Assembly (NCBI GenBank): GCA_030587365.1
Contig: JAUQZE010000018.1
Location: 124,001-188,000 of the forward strand
Length of the DNA stretch: 64,000 nt
Direction of reading: 5' to 3'
Origin: Candidatus Freyarchaeota archaeon
GTDB taxonomy: Archaea > Asgardarchaeota > Jordiarchaeia > Jordiarchaeales > Jordiarchaeaceae
Shown here piece by piece: positions 1 to 9,062 of the stretch. Position numbers and translations under genes: made by a program. Under the pieces are notes generated by a model. That model had not been told where the DNA came from. It worked only from the letters and a program-made list of their open reading frames with translations, and made no database searches. Position 1 is the stretch's first letter. Every line of letters begins with the position of its first letter.

Positions 1-967
1 CAGTAACAGGTTCATCAATTTCCCCCCTAGCCCTATTTATAGCACGCTCCGCAATAAGGAACCAAAAATTGATATCAATATTCCTCAGGGCATCCCAAAG
101 TGGGGGGTGCTGACTCAAATAATTCACCATTTTTTGTTTCTCTTTTAAAAGTGTTAACAATTTTTTCCTTACAGACTTGTCTTCTCTCATAATTTGGTTT
201 TCGTCCAATTCGGAAATAAATTTAACAACATATCTTGCTATTCGCCCGCCCCAACCCTTACCATTAGTATCGGGACCTATAATTAGCCGTTCACGTCCAA
301 CCTCCTGGAGTCCATGAGACTCGGGATTTATTCCATTACCCTTAATGTAATCAATAATTTCCCTCCTTGTTTGAGAGCTAAATTCTCTCACAGTATCTGA
401 TTCCACATGTATGTGATATCCTCTGTGCCCTGAGAAACAGACACTGATTTCACTTTGATGAATACCAAAATCAGGAATTAGAAAATCCTCAACAACTTTA
501 ATAGTTTCTAGTTTAGCGGCTTCCAAGCAAACATCACAAAGCCATTTCACCTCTTCGATTTTAGATTCTCCACATGTAGGACACTTTTCTGGTTTAACCC
601 CTTCACCTCCCTTCCCGCATACATGGCACTTCCATTTATCATGTTCATTTTTACAACTTGTCTCAATGTGATCTGCGTCTATATCGAATATTAAATCGCA
701 TCCTTCCCAACCTTTCATCGGCATTTTCGGCATACTTGGTTGGAGATAGTAGGCTGCCGAGTAAAATACATCTGAGGGCGTCTCTCTAATAAGAAATGTT
801 CTAAGCTGATTATCGTTTTCAAAACCCAAGTGTCTAATCACCGCGCCATGTTTAAAAAACATAAAACCAAATTCCCTTTTAGGCAGATTTGAGGCGGGTT
901 TTATTTTAACAAGATTATCATTATAGTATTTCCCAAATAGGTGAATTAAAAAATCACTCGTATCCAT
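1..967 (-). CDS. priS: DNA primase small (catalytic) subunit PriS, 3' end cut by window edge
   Basis: Catalytic subunit of the archaeal/eukaryotic-type primase, which makes RNA primers for DNA replication. I translated it from the raw sequence. It starts at an ATG (967-965) and stays open to the window edge, giving 322 residues. The catalytic acidic motif DIDAD lies near residues 95-99, followed by a Cys-rich zinc knuckle (CHVCG, then CPTC) and the family motif SGHRGYH, which helps bind the nucleotide. The C-terminal end, including the last catalytic Asp, lies outside the window. It follows priL by about 70 bases on the same strand, so the two primase subunits are probably co-transcribed. Confidence 0.93.
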   Translation of the reverse strand, partial: MDTSDFLIHLFGKYYNDNLVKIKPASNLPKREFGFMFFKHGAVIRHLGFENDNQLRTFLIRETPSDVFYSAAYYLQPSMPKMPMKGWEGCDLIFDIDADHIETSCKNEHDKWKCHVCGKGGEGVKPEKCPTCGESKIEEVKWLCDVCLEAAKLETIKVVEDFLIPDFGIHQSEISVCFSGHRGYHIHVESDTVREFSSQTRREIIDYIKGNGINPESHGLQEVGRERLIIGPDTNGKGWGGRIARYVVKFISELDENQIMREDKSVRKKLLTLLKEKQKMVNYLSQHPPLWDALRNIDINFWFLIAERAINRARGEIDEPVT

Positions 968-1034
968 TTTACATCTTCCTATAAAATCAATTCCTCAAAA
1001 CCAATCATAATTAAATATCATCGACTTAGCTAAA

Positions 1035-2078
1035 TTATTGCTTTTTAACCCCCTTCTGCCGAATTCGAAGAATGTTACGATAACAAGTTAGAGGATGACT
1101 TATATTTTTACAAAATTCATTTTTTTCACAGAGACCATATGTTCTAAGAGTATTACATGAAGGAGGGGTGTATTTTGTTCCACCTCCCTTAATTCCAGCT
1201 ATGTGCTCTACTTGATATCTCGTAAGGTTTTCATCAAAATCGGGAACATTGCTAAATATTTGTATCACCTCATCCACAGATAGACCTACTTTTATGAGAA
1301 AAGAGGTAAGAGCAAATCTTGCTTGATGGGATATGTTTCCGCCCGCGTGAAGTTCGGATAACATTTTTGAGACGCAGGGAGGGAAACATTCTCGGGAAAC
1401 CTCACTAAAATATTCATCAATTCCTCTGTCTTTTTTCTGATTTTCTAATTTAACTCGTATTGTATCAATCATCTCTTTTATCATCGGAGGTAAGTCGGGG
1501 GGTTTCCCTTTCTTTTCCATAAGACGCCACTTCACCGCTTCGGATATTAATCTCGCAACATCAATTTTCCGAAGATAAACATAACCCTCATCCAAAACTC
1601 TGTTAACTAGTTTCCAGTACTTATCCTGAAAATAGGGAGCATAGGTCAAATAATTAGTAACATTTAGTTTATACTCGTAAAATCGCCCACCGACTCTTTG
1701 CGACTCTTTTTTAATATCCCATCCAAATGTTTCCCTTGCAATGCGTATAGGCTTGTCATTTTCTTCGTTTTCTAAAAGTTTGTCTACACGTTTAGACTCT
1801 GCAACGGCATATCTTCTCCTTAAATACTCGTCCCCCAATGATTCAACAAATAGACGGGCAAGCGGAAAAGAAAGAAGTTCTACATAAGCATCATCTCGGT
1901 AAGAAACGTAACCACTCTCTAAAGCCTCCATGACACGCTCCCTACCTCTTTCAAGAACAGAGGAATATTCTGGAGAAACCAAATCCTCAATATCTAAATT
2001 GAGACTTTCAATATACTCCTGGGCTTCTCTTGTAAAGGGGTACTTGGCCAAATCGACTTTAGAATACTTATTCACCAT
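1035..2078 (-). CDS. priL: DNA primase large subunit PriL
   Basis: Regulatory subunit of primase, which stabilises PriS and helps start primer synthesis. The 347-residue protein has the C-terminal Fe-S cluster domain of the family. Candidate ligand cysteines are in ECFPPC, CNTLRTYGLC and SHPLTC. The N-terminal half is mainly helical, as expected. It lies directly upstream of priS and downstream of PCNA on the minus strand, which places three replication genes in a row. No internal disruption is visible. Confidence 0.92.
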   Translation of the reverse strand: MVNKYSKVDLAKYPFTREAQEYIESLNLDIEDLVSPEYSSVLERGRERVMEALESGYVSYRDDAYVELLSFPLARLFVESLGDEYLRRRYAVAESKRVDKLLENEENDKPIRIARETFGWDIKKESQRVGGRFYEYKLNVTNYLTYAPYFQDKYWKLVNRVLDEGYVYLRKIDVARLISEAVKWRLMEKKGKPPDLPPMIKEMIDTIRVKLENQKKDRGIDEYFSEVSRECFPPCVSKMLSELHAGGNISHQARFALTSFLIKVGLSVDEVIQIFSNVPDFDENLTRYQVEHIAGIKGGGTKYTPPSCNTLRTYGLCEKNEFCKNISHPLTCYRNILRIRQKGVKKQ

Positions 2079-2390
2079 TTCGCGGAATCCTACCCACTGG
2101 TTGATAGGCGGAACTTATTTTTTTAATTCTCTTTCATAACTTGAACTCTTAAATAACTTTTTGAAAAATTTTTGGAGAATTGTAAGGAGCTTCTAGGTTA
2201 CGGAAACGTAAATTGCACTCCACGCTAGAGAAATTAGGAGAACGCTTTCAAAGTTTTCCCATGGGAATCTTCCTTAAAACTGTTCATCACGCTTTTTTAA
2301 ATAACTGGGGATCTTCACATTTAGTCTGCTATCACAATATTAATTTTAATTTAAAAATGCCTAATACACTTTCTAAAAAGTTTTACTAAT
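2079..2390. other. Intergenic gap between PCNA and priL
   Basis: About 310 bases, A+T rich, with no convincing ORF. It presumably holds the end of the PCNA transcript and the promoter of the primase pair. I could not pick out one clear TATA box or terminator. Confidence 0.4.
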
Positions 2391-3146
2391 TTATTCCGCC
2401 TCAATTCTTGGAGCCAGCCAATATGTCAAACGCCCACCGCCAATAATATTGAATTCGAGTTTTATTGGCATACTTGCTGAGAATTGGACTGTAACAGTAT
2501 CACTTGCTGTCGCTGCTTTCATCATATCCGTTAGGTAGCTGAGAGCGTACATTGCTTTAGATTTTTCCGTTACATTCAACTCAAGAAGAGCATCGCTAGA
2601 CTTGTCTAACTTAACTTCAACCCCACCAGTATCTCCCGCGGCACTAATTTCCAACTCGTCAGGAGAGGCCTCAACCTCTACATGATCACTTACCACCTCA
2701 GCATCCTTTAAGGCTTCCTTCAAAACATCCGCAGTCATTTTAATTTCAGCATTAAATTTAATGGAGGGAACCGGAGTTTCCTCATGTGTCAAATCAAGTA
2801 AACCAATGTGGAAAGTGCGTGTAGATGTTCCCTTGAATGTAACATTGAGTTTATTTTTTTCGGAATCTAGCGACAATTCTAGGGCATCTCCGCCACCAGC
2901 TCTTCTCATTATTCTGGACATATCTTCGAGGTTTATTCCAAGTTTAATTTCACCACTACATTCATATTCACTAAAAGCCATTTTTGGCAACTCGAAGTCA
3001 ACCATAGCTACATGACTAGGATCCATCGCCCTTGCATGCAAGGAATTTTCATCAGCTATAAAAACAAGTTCGTCAACTAAACCGGATAAAGCATCAATAA
3101 TATTTTTCCAAAGCTTCGCATCCGTAAAAGCGAATTTAAATGCCAT
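2391..3146 (-). CDS. pcn: Sliding clamp PCNA
   Basis: Ring-shaped processivity factor for DNA polymerase, ligase and nucleases. The start chosen is the ATG at 3146, giving MAFKFAF. A GGTGA ribosome site lies six bases upstream, and the longer reading from a GTG at 3155 would bury that site. The 251 residues match the usual length of archaeal PCNA, with two similar halves and the typical C-terminal LTYWLAPRIEAE tail. Only one PCNA is seen here. It lies between a single OB-fold gene and the primase genes. Confidence 0.93.
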   Translation of the reverse strand: MAFKFAFTDAKLWKNIIDALSGLVDELVFIADENSLHARAMDPSHVAMVDFELPKMAFSEYECSGEIKLGINLEDMSRIMRRAGGGDALELSLDSEKNKLNVTFKGTSTRTFHIGLLDLTHEETPVPSIKFNAEIKMTADVLKEALKDAEVVSDHVEVEASPDELEISAAGDTGGVEVKLDKSSDALLELNVTEKSKAMYALSYLTDMMKAATASDTVTVQFSASMPIKLEFNIIGGGRLTYWLAPRIEAE

Positions 3147-3322
3147 GTGCATCACCTTTTTCTTAAATTTCTAACCAAGATTCGTACAAATAGGATCAAA
3201 TTGAACTAATTAGCATCTATTTTAAATAGTTGATTTTAAAGATGCGTCTAACCAGACTCAAATTTTAAACACTGGATATTATAAATATGATGACTTTCTT
3301 TATAAGCACCTTCAATTCTCAG

Positions 3323-3691
3323 TTAAGATTGATTTTCTATAGATTTCTTTAGCTTTTCTACTTGCGAGCGTAATTTAATGTTAAGTTTATTCATGTTTTG
3401 AATTATACTGGCATTAATCTGTATTTCGCCTTCTTCTCTTGGCAAGACCGTCCCAAATACTCTTATCTTATCACCCACTTTAATTTTGCTTATAATTTCA
3501 TCGTCTAAAGCTACAATTCTTGCCTTTCCAGTTCCATCGTCAATAAGCGCAACGTTTTGCTTTTTTTCCAATACGACTCCTAGAAGTTTAATAAAAGAGG
3601 CTTCACTAGAAGTGATATCTTTAATCTGTTTTTCGATAGCGGGGGGCTTGGGCTTCCATGGACCGCCCTCAACCTTTTGATTCCAAGACAT
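3323..3691 (-). CDS. Small single OB-fold nucleic-acid-binding protein
   Basis: A 122-residue protein with one OB fold (about residues 20-100). The core pattern is LLGVVLEK...ALIDDGTGKARIVALDD...VGDKIRVFGTVL, which resembles RPA32-type and other tRNA_anti/OB proteins. A Lys-rich helix follows at the C-terminus. It lies between a small GTPase and PCNA, so a role in single-stranded DNA or RNA handling is plausible but inferred. The start at the ATG (3691) is preferred over the upstream TTG because the GGGTTGAG stretch can act as a ribosome site. The exact function is unknown. Confidence 0.7.
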   Translation of the reverse strand: MSWNQKVEGGPWKPKPPAIEKQIKDITSSEASFIKLLGVVLEKKQNVALIDDGTGKARIVALDDEIISKIKVGDKIRVFGTVLPREEGEIQINASIIQNMNKLNIKLRSQVEKLKKSIENQS

Positions 3692-3823
3692 TGAACTCAA
3701 CCCTTAAGTATTTCGGAATGTGAAGGTCAATTATTAAAGGTACTCGTCCCATTCTGAAAAGCTTTCCCTTTTTCCTAAAGGACTTTCACTGGTAGAAAAA
3801 TAAGGATATTGTCGGCTGAGAAG

Positions 3824-4309
3824 TTAATTGGAACTTTTAATTATGAGTTGTTCCAGAGCTTTTTTAAGGATACGGCACATTCCAATGCGTTTACTTGGGT
3901 CGACTGCAACCATTCCGTAGGTTTTCACGTTTAGGATATCTTCAACCTGTGATGGTTTCATGGCTCCGGGTAGATCCTGCTTATTAGCTATTGCTAAGAC
4001 TGTGGAATTTGGTTTATTTCCGAACTCATCAATTATCTTACGAGTGTTTAAAACATTTTTAGGGGTTGAATCAGTAACCACGAAAATAACTTTTGCTCCC
4101 CGCATAAATCCGTCCCACAAAAATTTAAATCTCTCCTGTCCAGCGATATCAAAAAGACTAACCTCGCACTCACCTAAAGTTACAAAACCAAAGTTGATGC
4201 CAATTGTGGGATCATACTTGGTGACCGTCCTGTTTTCACTTAACAGAGTTATAATACTGGTTTTGCCTACGGAAGGAAGCCCGATAAAGGCCACTTTCTC
4301 ATGTTTCAT
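3824..4309 (-). CDS. Arf/Sar-like small GTPase
   Basis: A complete Ras-superfamily G domain of 161 residues. G1 P-loop GLPSVGKT (about 10-17), switch I Thr in YDPTIGINF, G3 DIAGQERF and G4 NKQDLPGAM are all visible. The Gln after DxxG and the NKQDLPGAM wording are typical of the Arf/Arl family rather than Rab or Ras. There is no N-terminal Gly for myristoylation, so any membrane link would have to come from a partner. It lies inside an information-processing cluster, between tfs and the OB-fold gene. What it switches is unknown. Confidence 0.85.
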   Translation of the reverse strand: MKHEKVAFIGLPSVGKTSIITLLSENRTVTKYDPTIGINFGFVTLGECEVSLFDIAGQERFKFLWDGFMRGAKVIFVVTDSTPKNVLNTRKIIDEFGNKPNSTVLAIANKQDLPGAMKPSQVEDILNVKTYGMVAVDPSKRIGMCRILKKALEQLIIKSSN

Positions 4310-4538
4310 TTTATAATCCTCTTATTTAGTGAAATAGAAAACATAATACAAGGAATTGAATTAATATTTTTAATCTTAGTATTACTGGTATATTGCTGAG
4401 GATATTCAGCATACACATATAAATATCTAAAAAATTTAATTCAATAACTTACTATTAAAAATAGTTACCTAATATTTTATTCAATAGGAATAAAATTAAA
4501 TATACATAACGTAGCACAAGTTTACTACTAGGTGGAGT

Positions 4539-4880
4539 TCAATAAGATCTCCAAGTATGATGACACTTGAGGCATCGGTAAAAAATAGTAGATCCTTCAT
4601 CAGCACTTCTAGTTTGAAGTTGCCAGTATACCGCTTTGTCATGATTACATTTAGGACATGTAACTTTTACAGTGGGCATAGTTTGAATTGCGTCCGCGTC
4701 TTCTATGATAGTTGTTTTATCACGCGGGCTATGTTTAATTTCTTTCGTTATTTTATATTTTTCAGTCGACTCTTTTTCTAACTCACTGGAATAATTGCAA
4801 TTTCTACACTTTAGCAACAACAGTCCTTCGTCGGTTTTTGTTGGTAGCATTATTGAGTTACACTGAGGACAGAATTTCAT
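4539..4880 (-). CDS. tfs: Transcription factor S (TFS, TFIIS-like)
   Basis: Rescues stalled RNA polymerase by stimulating transcript cleavage. It has an N-terminal zinc ribbon (CPQCNS...CRNCNY) like Rpb9 and a C-terminal zinc ribbon (CPKCNH...CLKCHH). The acidic pair DE in RSADEGST reaches into the polymerase active site. The ATG at 4880 is chosen because GGTGA lies five bases upstream; a TTG five codons earlier is less likely. The length is 113 residues, close to the family norm. It belongs to the same minus-strand cluster as rpoL and csl4. Confidence 0.93.
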   Translation of the reverse strand: MKFCPQCNSIMLPTKTDEGLLLLKCRNCNYSSELEKESTEKYKITKEIKHSPRDKTTIIEDADAIQTMPTVKVTCPKCNHDKAVYWQLQTRSADEGSTIFYRCLKCHHTWRSY

Positions 4881-4954
4881 TAACTTCACCTTCAAACATT
4901 TTATGTCAAAATTATTTTATAATAAAGTAATGGTTGATGATATCACGTAATCTT

Positions 4955-5317
4955 TTAAATTTTTTTTACAATTCTCTCGAAAAGGTCTTGGAGTAGAGAT
5001 GTAAAAATTTGGATGCTTACTTCTTTTTCAGTCTTACGGTTTATTATTTTTTCCCGAGGTATTGAAGCAGTAAGTTTTTCTGCGGTTGCCTTTATTTCAA
5101 AGTGGTCTTTTAACCAGGAATAAGCAATTAATGCCTCAGCTGCATCACCTAAACTATGAGCATCCTGCCTCGCAGAAACGTATTTTCTAAGACCCGCTTG
5201 CCTAAACGCCTCTGCCAAAAGGGTATCAGGCACTTTGGCGCCATCGGGTCTACCAACCAATTTTGATTTTACTAGTGAATACAGAAGATTTACAATACTA
5301 TCTCCAAGTTTAGCCAA
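4955..5317 (-). CDS. Archaeal RNase III-like domain protein (Ribonucleas_3_2 type)
   Basis: The 120 residues contain LGDSIVNLLYSLVKSKLVGRPDGAKVPD and HSLGDAAEALIAYSWL, matching the archaeal RNase III-like family (by recall PF11469). The LGD and GDAAEALIA patterns are equivalent to RNase III signature stretches. The only standard start near the domain is a TTG at 5317, immediately before it. Upstream, the frame stays open back to the rpoL stop codon, with reasonable coding character but no ATG, GTG or further TTG. The true start may therefore be a rare codon upstream. A role in RNA processing is inferred. Confidence 0.65.
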   Translation of the reverse strand: MAKLGDSIVNLLYSLVKSKLVGRPDGAKVPDTLLAEAFRQAGLRKYVSARQDAHSLGDAAEALIAYSWLKDHFEIKATAEKLTASIPREKIINRKTEKEVSIQIFTSLLQDLFERIVKKI

Positions 5318-5443
5318 GCTTTTATCATTTAATATTTCTTTAAGAGACTTGTGCTCAAAGGTTATTAGATTACATTCAATTTCTTTTCCGGAAAAATTCG
5401 TGGGATCACCTTCTCTTGTAGAAAAGACTCTTTCTTTGGAGTT

Positions 5444-5731
5444 TTAATTAAATTTTTCAAGTTCCTTCAGGAATTTTTCTTTGAATTCTTCAGCACGTTC
5501 TACTAATTTTTTGAGAGTTTCATTTAATAAAACTAGGGGATCTTTTTTTCCATCCGTCTTAATGTACAGGATAGGCTTTGAAAGTAATGCGTGTTCTATT
5601 CGATAACCTGCAAAGACCAAGGCTTCATCTTCAAAGAGAATGGATTTTATAGCGTTACACAAGGTGTGTCCTTCCCCTTCTATTTCTACTCTTAGATCAT
5701 TATCTTTTTTTTCCACAATTTTTATATTCAT
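5444..5731 (-). CDS. rpoL: RNA polymerase subunit Rpo11 (RpoL)
   Basis: Small assembly subunit that pairs with Rpo3 to start RNA polymerase assembly. The motif GEGHTLCNAIKS...DEALVFAGYRIEH is the alpha-like dimerisation domain of Rpb11/RpoL. The start at the ATG (5731) gives MNIKIVEKK, 95 residues, the normal length. The longer reading to 5764 adds residues with no family support. Its stop codon marks the beginning of the open frame of the downstream RNase III-like gene. Confidence 0.9.
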   Translation of the reverse strand: MNIKIVEKKDNDLRVEIEGEGHTLCNAIKSILFEDEALVFAGYRIEHALLSKPILYIKTDGKKDPLVLLNETLKKLVERAEEFKEKFLKELEKFN

Positions 5732-5965
5732 ACAGCACCAACTTCTTTTGTTTTTACTCAACAATTATCGAAACTTGAATAAATTCCTAATTTTTAGCAT
5801 CCGAGTCTTACTGATAAACTTTTCATAAACAGCATAATGATTGGCGTCTAGCGATTATCAATGAATATGAGACCATCATTTTTATGCGTTACAAAATTAT
5901 TAAATAATTATAAAATTAATTAGTAGATAATTAAACTCTCACTTTCTTTTTAGTATGAAGATATC

Positions 5966-6541
5966 TCATATTTTTACTCTCCCGTAATCACTTGCTATTT
6001 TTCTAGTTTCTTTTGCTTCACAATTTAAGCAACTAAGAACGTTTCCCTTTCTTTCTAATTCAGAACCACACTTGGAGCATGTAGCGTATACAACTCCCAA
6101 ATTTTTTTCAGTGGTTGTTAATTGAATTAGTTCTCCCTGCTCCTCAACTACTCTAGCCCTTATAATGTCTCCTGGTTTTAACGCGTCTGAAGTGTTTTCC
6201 ACATATCCGGGGCTAATTTGAGAAATGTGTATTACCGCTGAAAAAGGATTAGCTATAGTCTGTCCTCTTACTCGGGCGATATCCACAAATGTTAACATTT
6301 TATTAATTTGTGTAACTTTTCCCAAAACTATATCTCCCTTTCGGGGTAATGCACGCGCCTCTATTGGTATTACTTTCACCCTTTTTTCAATATTATCAAT
6401 TATAACACGCCCAATACTTGACGCGTAAACTATTCCATTTTCTTCGTATGTACCTTCTCCGGGGGTGAATTCTTCAATAACACCCAGCCAGTCGCCGGGG
6501 AGTACAAAACTTCCAGTTTTTGGTTTACTTACGTCTTGCAA
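5966..6541 (-). CDS. csl4: Exosome RNA-binding subunit Csl4
   Basis: Cap subunit of the archaeal RNA exosome. The order is an N-terminal domain (VLPGDWLGVIEEFTPGEGTY), an S1 RNA-binding domain (about residues 65-145, with FSAVIHISQIS), and a C-terminal zinc ribbon (CSKCGS...CLNCEA). The start is a TTG with GGAGAT six to seven bases upstream. The length of 191 residues is usual. It is followed by the polymerase genes rpoL and tfs, a neighbourhood that links transcription with RNA turnover. Confidence 0.93.
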   Translation of the reverse strand: MQDVSKPKTGSFVLPGDWLGVIEEFTPGEGTYEENGIVYASSIGRVIIDNIEKRVKVIPIEARALPRKGDIVLGKVTQINKMLTFVDIARVRGQTIANPFSAVIHISQISPGYVENTSDALKPGDIIRARVVEEQGELIQLTTTEKNLGVVYATCSKCGSELERKGNVLSCLNCEAKETRKIASDYGRVKI

Positions 6542-6682
6542 CTTTAAATCTCCATACTATTGTTTAAACATGGGGAGTGATAATTCCCACAGTTCAACAT
6601 TTATCCAATGTATTACTAGCGAATAAAGGTTATTGACTATTTTCCTTAAAACTATCGATTATTAAGATAAAATGCGTTTTCT

Positions 6683-7315
6683 TTAACTTTTCAGTATTCT
6701 ATAAATGTCCACATCAACCATGTGTTTTCTTTTAGTATGAAAAGGTAAGGTCTGAGGGAGGGGCATCCTCATACGAATAATTCTATCAACTAGACCTCCA
6801 TTTTTCAACACAAACTGAGTAATAAATTTTCTGTTTTTTAAACCATATTTATGAATAGTGTATGTCACATCAGCCAGCTCTATTCCTTTTTTCAAAAATA
6901 TTCTATCACTTGATTTCCTTTGAACCCCAAATGGGGGATTTTGTAACACAGTATCAGCAGAACCAGTTATATCCGCGACATCCATAGCTATAAAATCAAT
7001 TAAATTAGAAACTTCTGCCTTCAAAGAGTTTCTCCTTGCAATATTTAAAACCCTTGAATCCAAATCTACTCCTACTACACGTTTTGCCCCGATTAACGCC
7101 GCTCCAATACCGAGTATGCCGTTGCCACATCCTAAATCAAATACTTCATGCTCAACAATATCATTGAAGGTGAAAGCAGCGATAAATAAGAGACTTGCTG
7201 CAACTTCACTAGAGGATGTGTACTGCTCCCATTCAACTTTAGGTGAGGGGTTAACTTCCAGCTCACTCAATAATCTCTCGAGGTCTTTCTTCTTCAGCCT
7301 CTGCTCTAACGTCAT
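6683..7315 (-). CDS. METTL5-like RNA N6-adenine methyltransferase
   Basis: A class I SAM methyltransferase of 210 residues. The SAM motif is VFDLGCGNGILGIGA (about 58-72) and the catalytic tetrapeptide is NPPF in LQNPPFGVQRK (about 125-135). That wording is the archaeal COG2263/METTL5 group, which modifies one adenine in small-subunit rRNA in eukaryotes. The C-terminal HTKRKHMVDVDIYR is typical. It lies between dph2 and csl4. The rRNA target is inferred from the family. Confidence 0.85.
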   Translation of the reverse strand: MTLEQRLKKKDLERLLSELEVNPSPKVEWEQYTSSSEVAASLLFIAAFTFNDIVEHEVFDLGCGNGILGIGAALIGAKRVVGVDLDSRVLNIARRNSLKAEVSNLIDFIAMDVADITGSADTVLQNPPFGVQRKSSDRIFLKKGIELADVTYTIHKYGLKNRKFITQFVLKNGGLVDRIIRMRMPLPQTLPFHTKRKHMVDVDIYRILKS

Positions 7316-7415
7316 TACTATTCACTTTTAACACTTTTGTAAGCAAATGATTGAACCTTTTATCTATTTAGCATAATTTATTTCAAAAAAATAAGAGTAA
7401 ATAAAATGAATCAAA

Positions 7416-8423
7416 TTATAGTTTGTGACCCAATAAGTTTTCACCTACAGTTCCACTCCAATTTTCAAAGCCAAGTAAAATATCAAGTTCTCTAGGGGTT
7501 ATAACGGGAATTCTAAATTGAGGGCTGTCCTCAATTACTATTCTCGGACAGGCGGTTATTACAAGCACTTCTATATCTGCTAGCCCATAAAATCTTTCAG
7601 GAGCTATTTCCTCAGCGGCTAGTAGATAGACTTCTCCCCCCTTACTTTTAATTTTATTTTTAATTTGTCTAGCTAGTTCCAAGTTTATCTGCCCAAACTT
7701 TAAACCAACAACCACACCAAACCTTGTTGCATTCCTAGCTTTTTCTATCTGGGCGTATCTCTGCATAAGAATACTTTTAGTTTCTTTCTTCATATCACTA
7801 ACTTTGCTAGAGTAGGGATCAGCCGCAATGACGCTCTTACCGGTAGCTAAAGCAATTCCTAGAGGATGAAAAGTTCCTCCACCAACAAATAGAAATTGGT
7901 CTACATTTAGTTTCTCAACACTGGATAAATCACAACCCAATACTTGACCAGCATATTTGGCTTTACCACTAGGTTTACCTATTAAAACCTCAAAGCCTTT
8001 TTCTTCAAGTAGGTTTTTTATTTCGCCCAATTTATGAATATGCTGAACGGTGGTCGCGATGCCCACTTTTTTAGCAGTTAGTAAGCTGACTGCCCTTAAC
8101 ACAACTTCCCTAATTTCAACCTCGGAACGTGCTTCAATGAATAATGTGGGAATTTTAGGTTTCTTAGGCCAAGGAGAGTGCCCGAAGTGTACCAAAAGAT
8201 TAGCGTTAAGTGTTAAAGCTGCAGTTTCTGCTATATCGCACCCACCCCAACAAGGGTCCACAGAAATTAATGTTTCAACACCAGTTTCTAATTCAAGTTT
8301 TTTACTAATTTTTAAGGCAGAACCTCTTAAACCTTCGGGGAACTGTAGAAGAATTCTTCTAACGTTTCTTTTTTTAATCTCAGATATAATTCGATCTAAC
8401 TCCATAGCATAATCAATTTCCAT
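7416..8423 (-). CDS. dph2: Diphthamide biosynthesis enzyme Dph2
   Basis: Radical 4Fe-4S enzyme for the first step of diphthamide synthesis on elongation factor 2: transfer of the aminocarboxypropyl group of SAM to a histidine. The three cluster cysteines can be seen in VDPCWGGCD, VLGCDL and ITACPRIVIED, spread over three similar domains. The length of 335 residues is normal for archaeal Dph2. It is the first gene of the long minus-strand cluster that runs to priS. Confidence 0.92.
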   Translation of the reverse strand: MEIDYAMELDRIISEIKKRNVRRILLQFPEGLRGSALKISKKLELETGVETLISVDPCWGGCDIAETAALTLNANLLVHFGHSPWPKKPKIPTLFIEARSEVEIREVVLRAVSLLTAKKVGIATTVQHIHKLGEIKNLLEEKGFEVLIGKPSGKAKYAGQVLGCDLSSVEKLNVDQFLFVGGGTFHPLGIALATGKSVIAADPYSSKVSDMKKETKSILMQRYAQIEKARNATRFGVVVGLKFGQINLELARQIKNKIKSKGGEVYLLAAEEIAPERFYGLADIEVLVITACPRIVIEDSPQFRIPVITPRELDILLGFENWSGTVGENLLGHKL

Positions 8424-8530
8424 AAGTTACCTAGTTTTGGAATATCTATTAACTTTTCTTAAAAAAAATAGCTAATTGTTCTTATGCAAATCGGATGACT
8501 TTTAATAGTTAAAGAAGTTACTTCAGAAAG

Positions 8531-9000
8531 GAGCAAAGGCTTTGGGACAAATTGTTGCTCTTTCTTTCAGACGCCCTTCGCTGGAACGCGTTTAAATCCA
8601 TTCTAGCTGGGTGAAGCCCGGCACCCTCTATCCCGTCCGCGAAAGCTTTCGGGAATTCCTCTTTCTGTAACTACTACTAGAAGAAACCCTTTTTTAAGCC
8701 TTATCAGGATAAATCATTCTTTTAAAAGTACCACAGAGAGAGGGGTGGGTTCCCCTTCAGGGAAAGTGAAGGAATTGCTGCTTCTGTGTCTTCCTTTCCC
8801 TTCAAGGTCGATGCTCAGCGTGCCCATCCATCATCGTGCATGGTAGAGTGAAAAAAGAACGCGGAGAAGGATAGAGGGTAGAACCTATAAGAAGTAGGCG
8901 TTCTAAGTAATTCTTATGAGGAGAGACGTTGTTTAACCCCAGGTGACGTATAGGTTCCTTAACAAAGAGTGAAACTAATTTTGTCCCAAAACTGAGCAAA
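8531..9000. other. Structured element with terminal inverted repeats and flanking direct repeats (ncRNA or MITE-like)
   Basis: This gap holds no credible gene but has strong structure. An 11-bp inverted repeat TTTGGGACAAA / TTTGTCCCAAA (8541-8551 with 8980-8990) closes the element, and GAGCAAA is repeated directly outside it (8531-8537 and 8994-9000). Inside, 8623-8633 pairs perfectly with 8869-8879, continuing as 8636-8641 with 8860-8865. 8881-8889 pairs with 8949-8957, and 8607-8621 is a short hairpin whose U-G pair fits transcription of the plus strand. The result looks like a junction of several helices. It could be an unknown structured RNA, or a small non-autonomous transposon with a target-site duplication. 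I could not match RNase P or SRP RNA motifs. Confidence 0.55.
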
Positions 9001-9062
9001 TATCATAAATTAAATTAGTTTAATTTATTGCAGAAGCAAAATTTTCGGAGAGGTGACCGAAA

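Noticed and set aside
8541..8990. RNase P RNA or SRP (7S) RNA
   Set aside because: I looked on both strands for the conserved RNase P GAGGAAAGUC and ACAGAA blocks and for the SRP helix 8 GGUCAGG...GGAAG...AGCAGCC block and found no convincing match in the right order.
8802..8999. 65-aa ORF on the minus strand
   Set aside because: It lies inside the structured element, has no ribosome site and no protein-like pattern.
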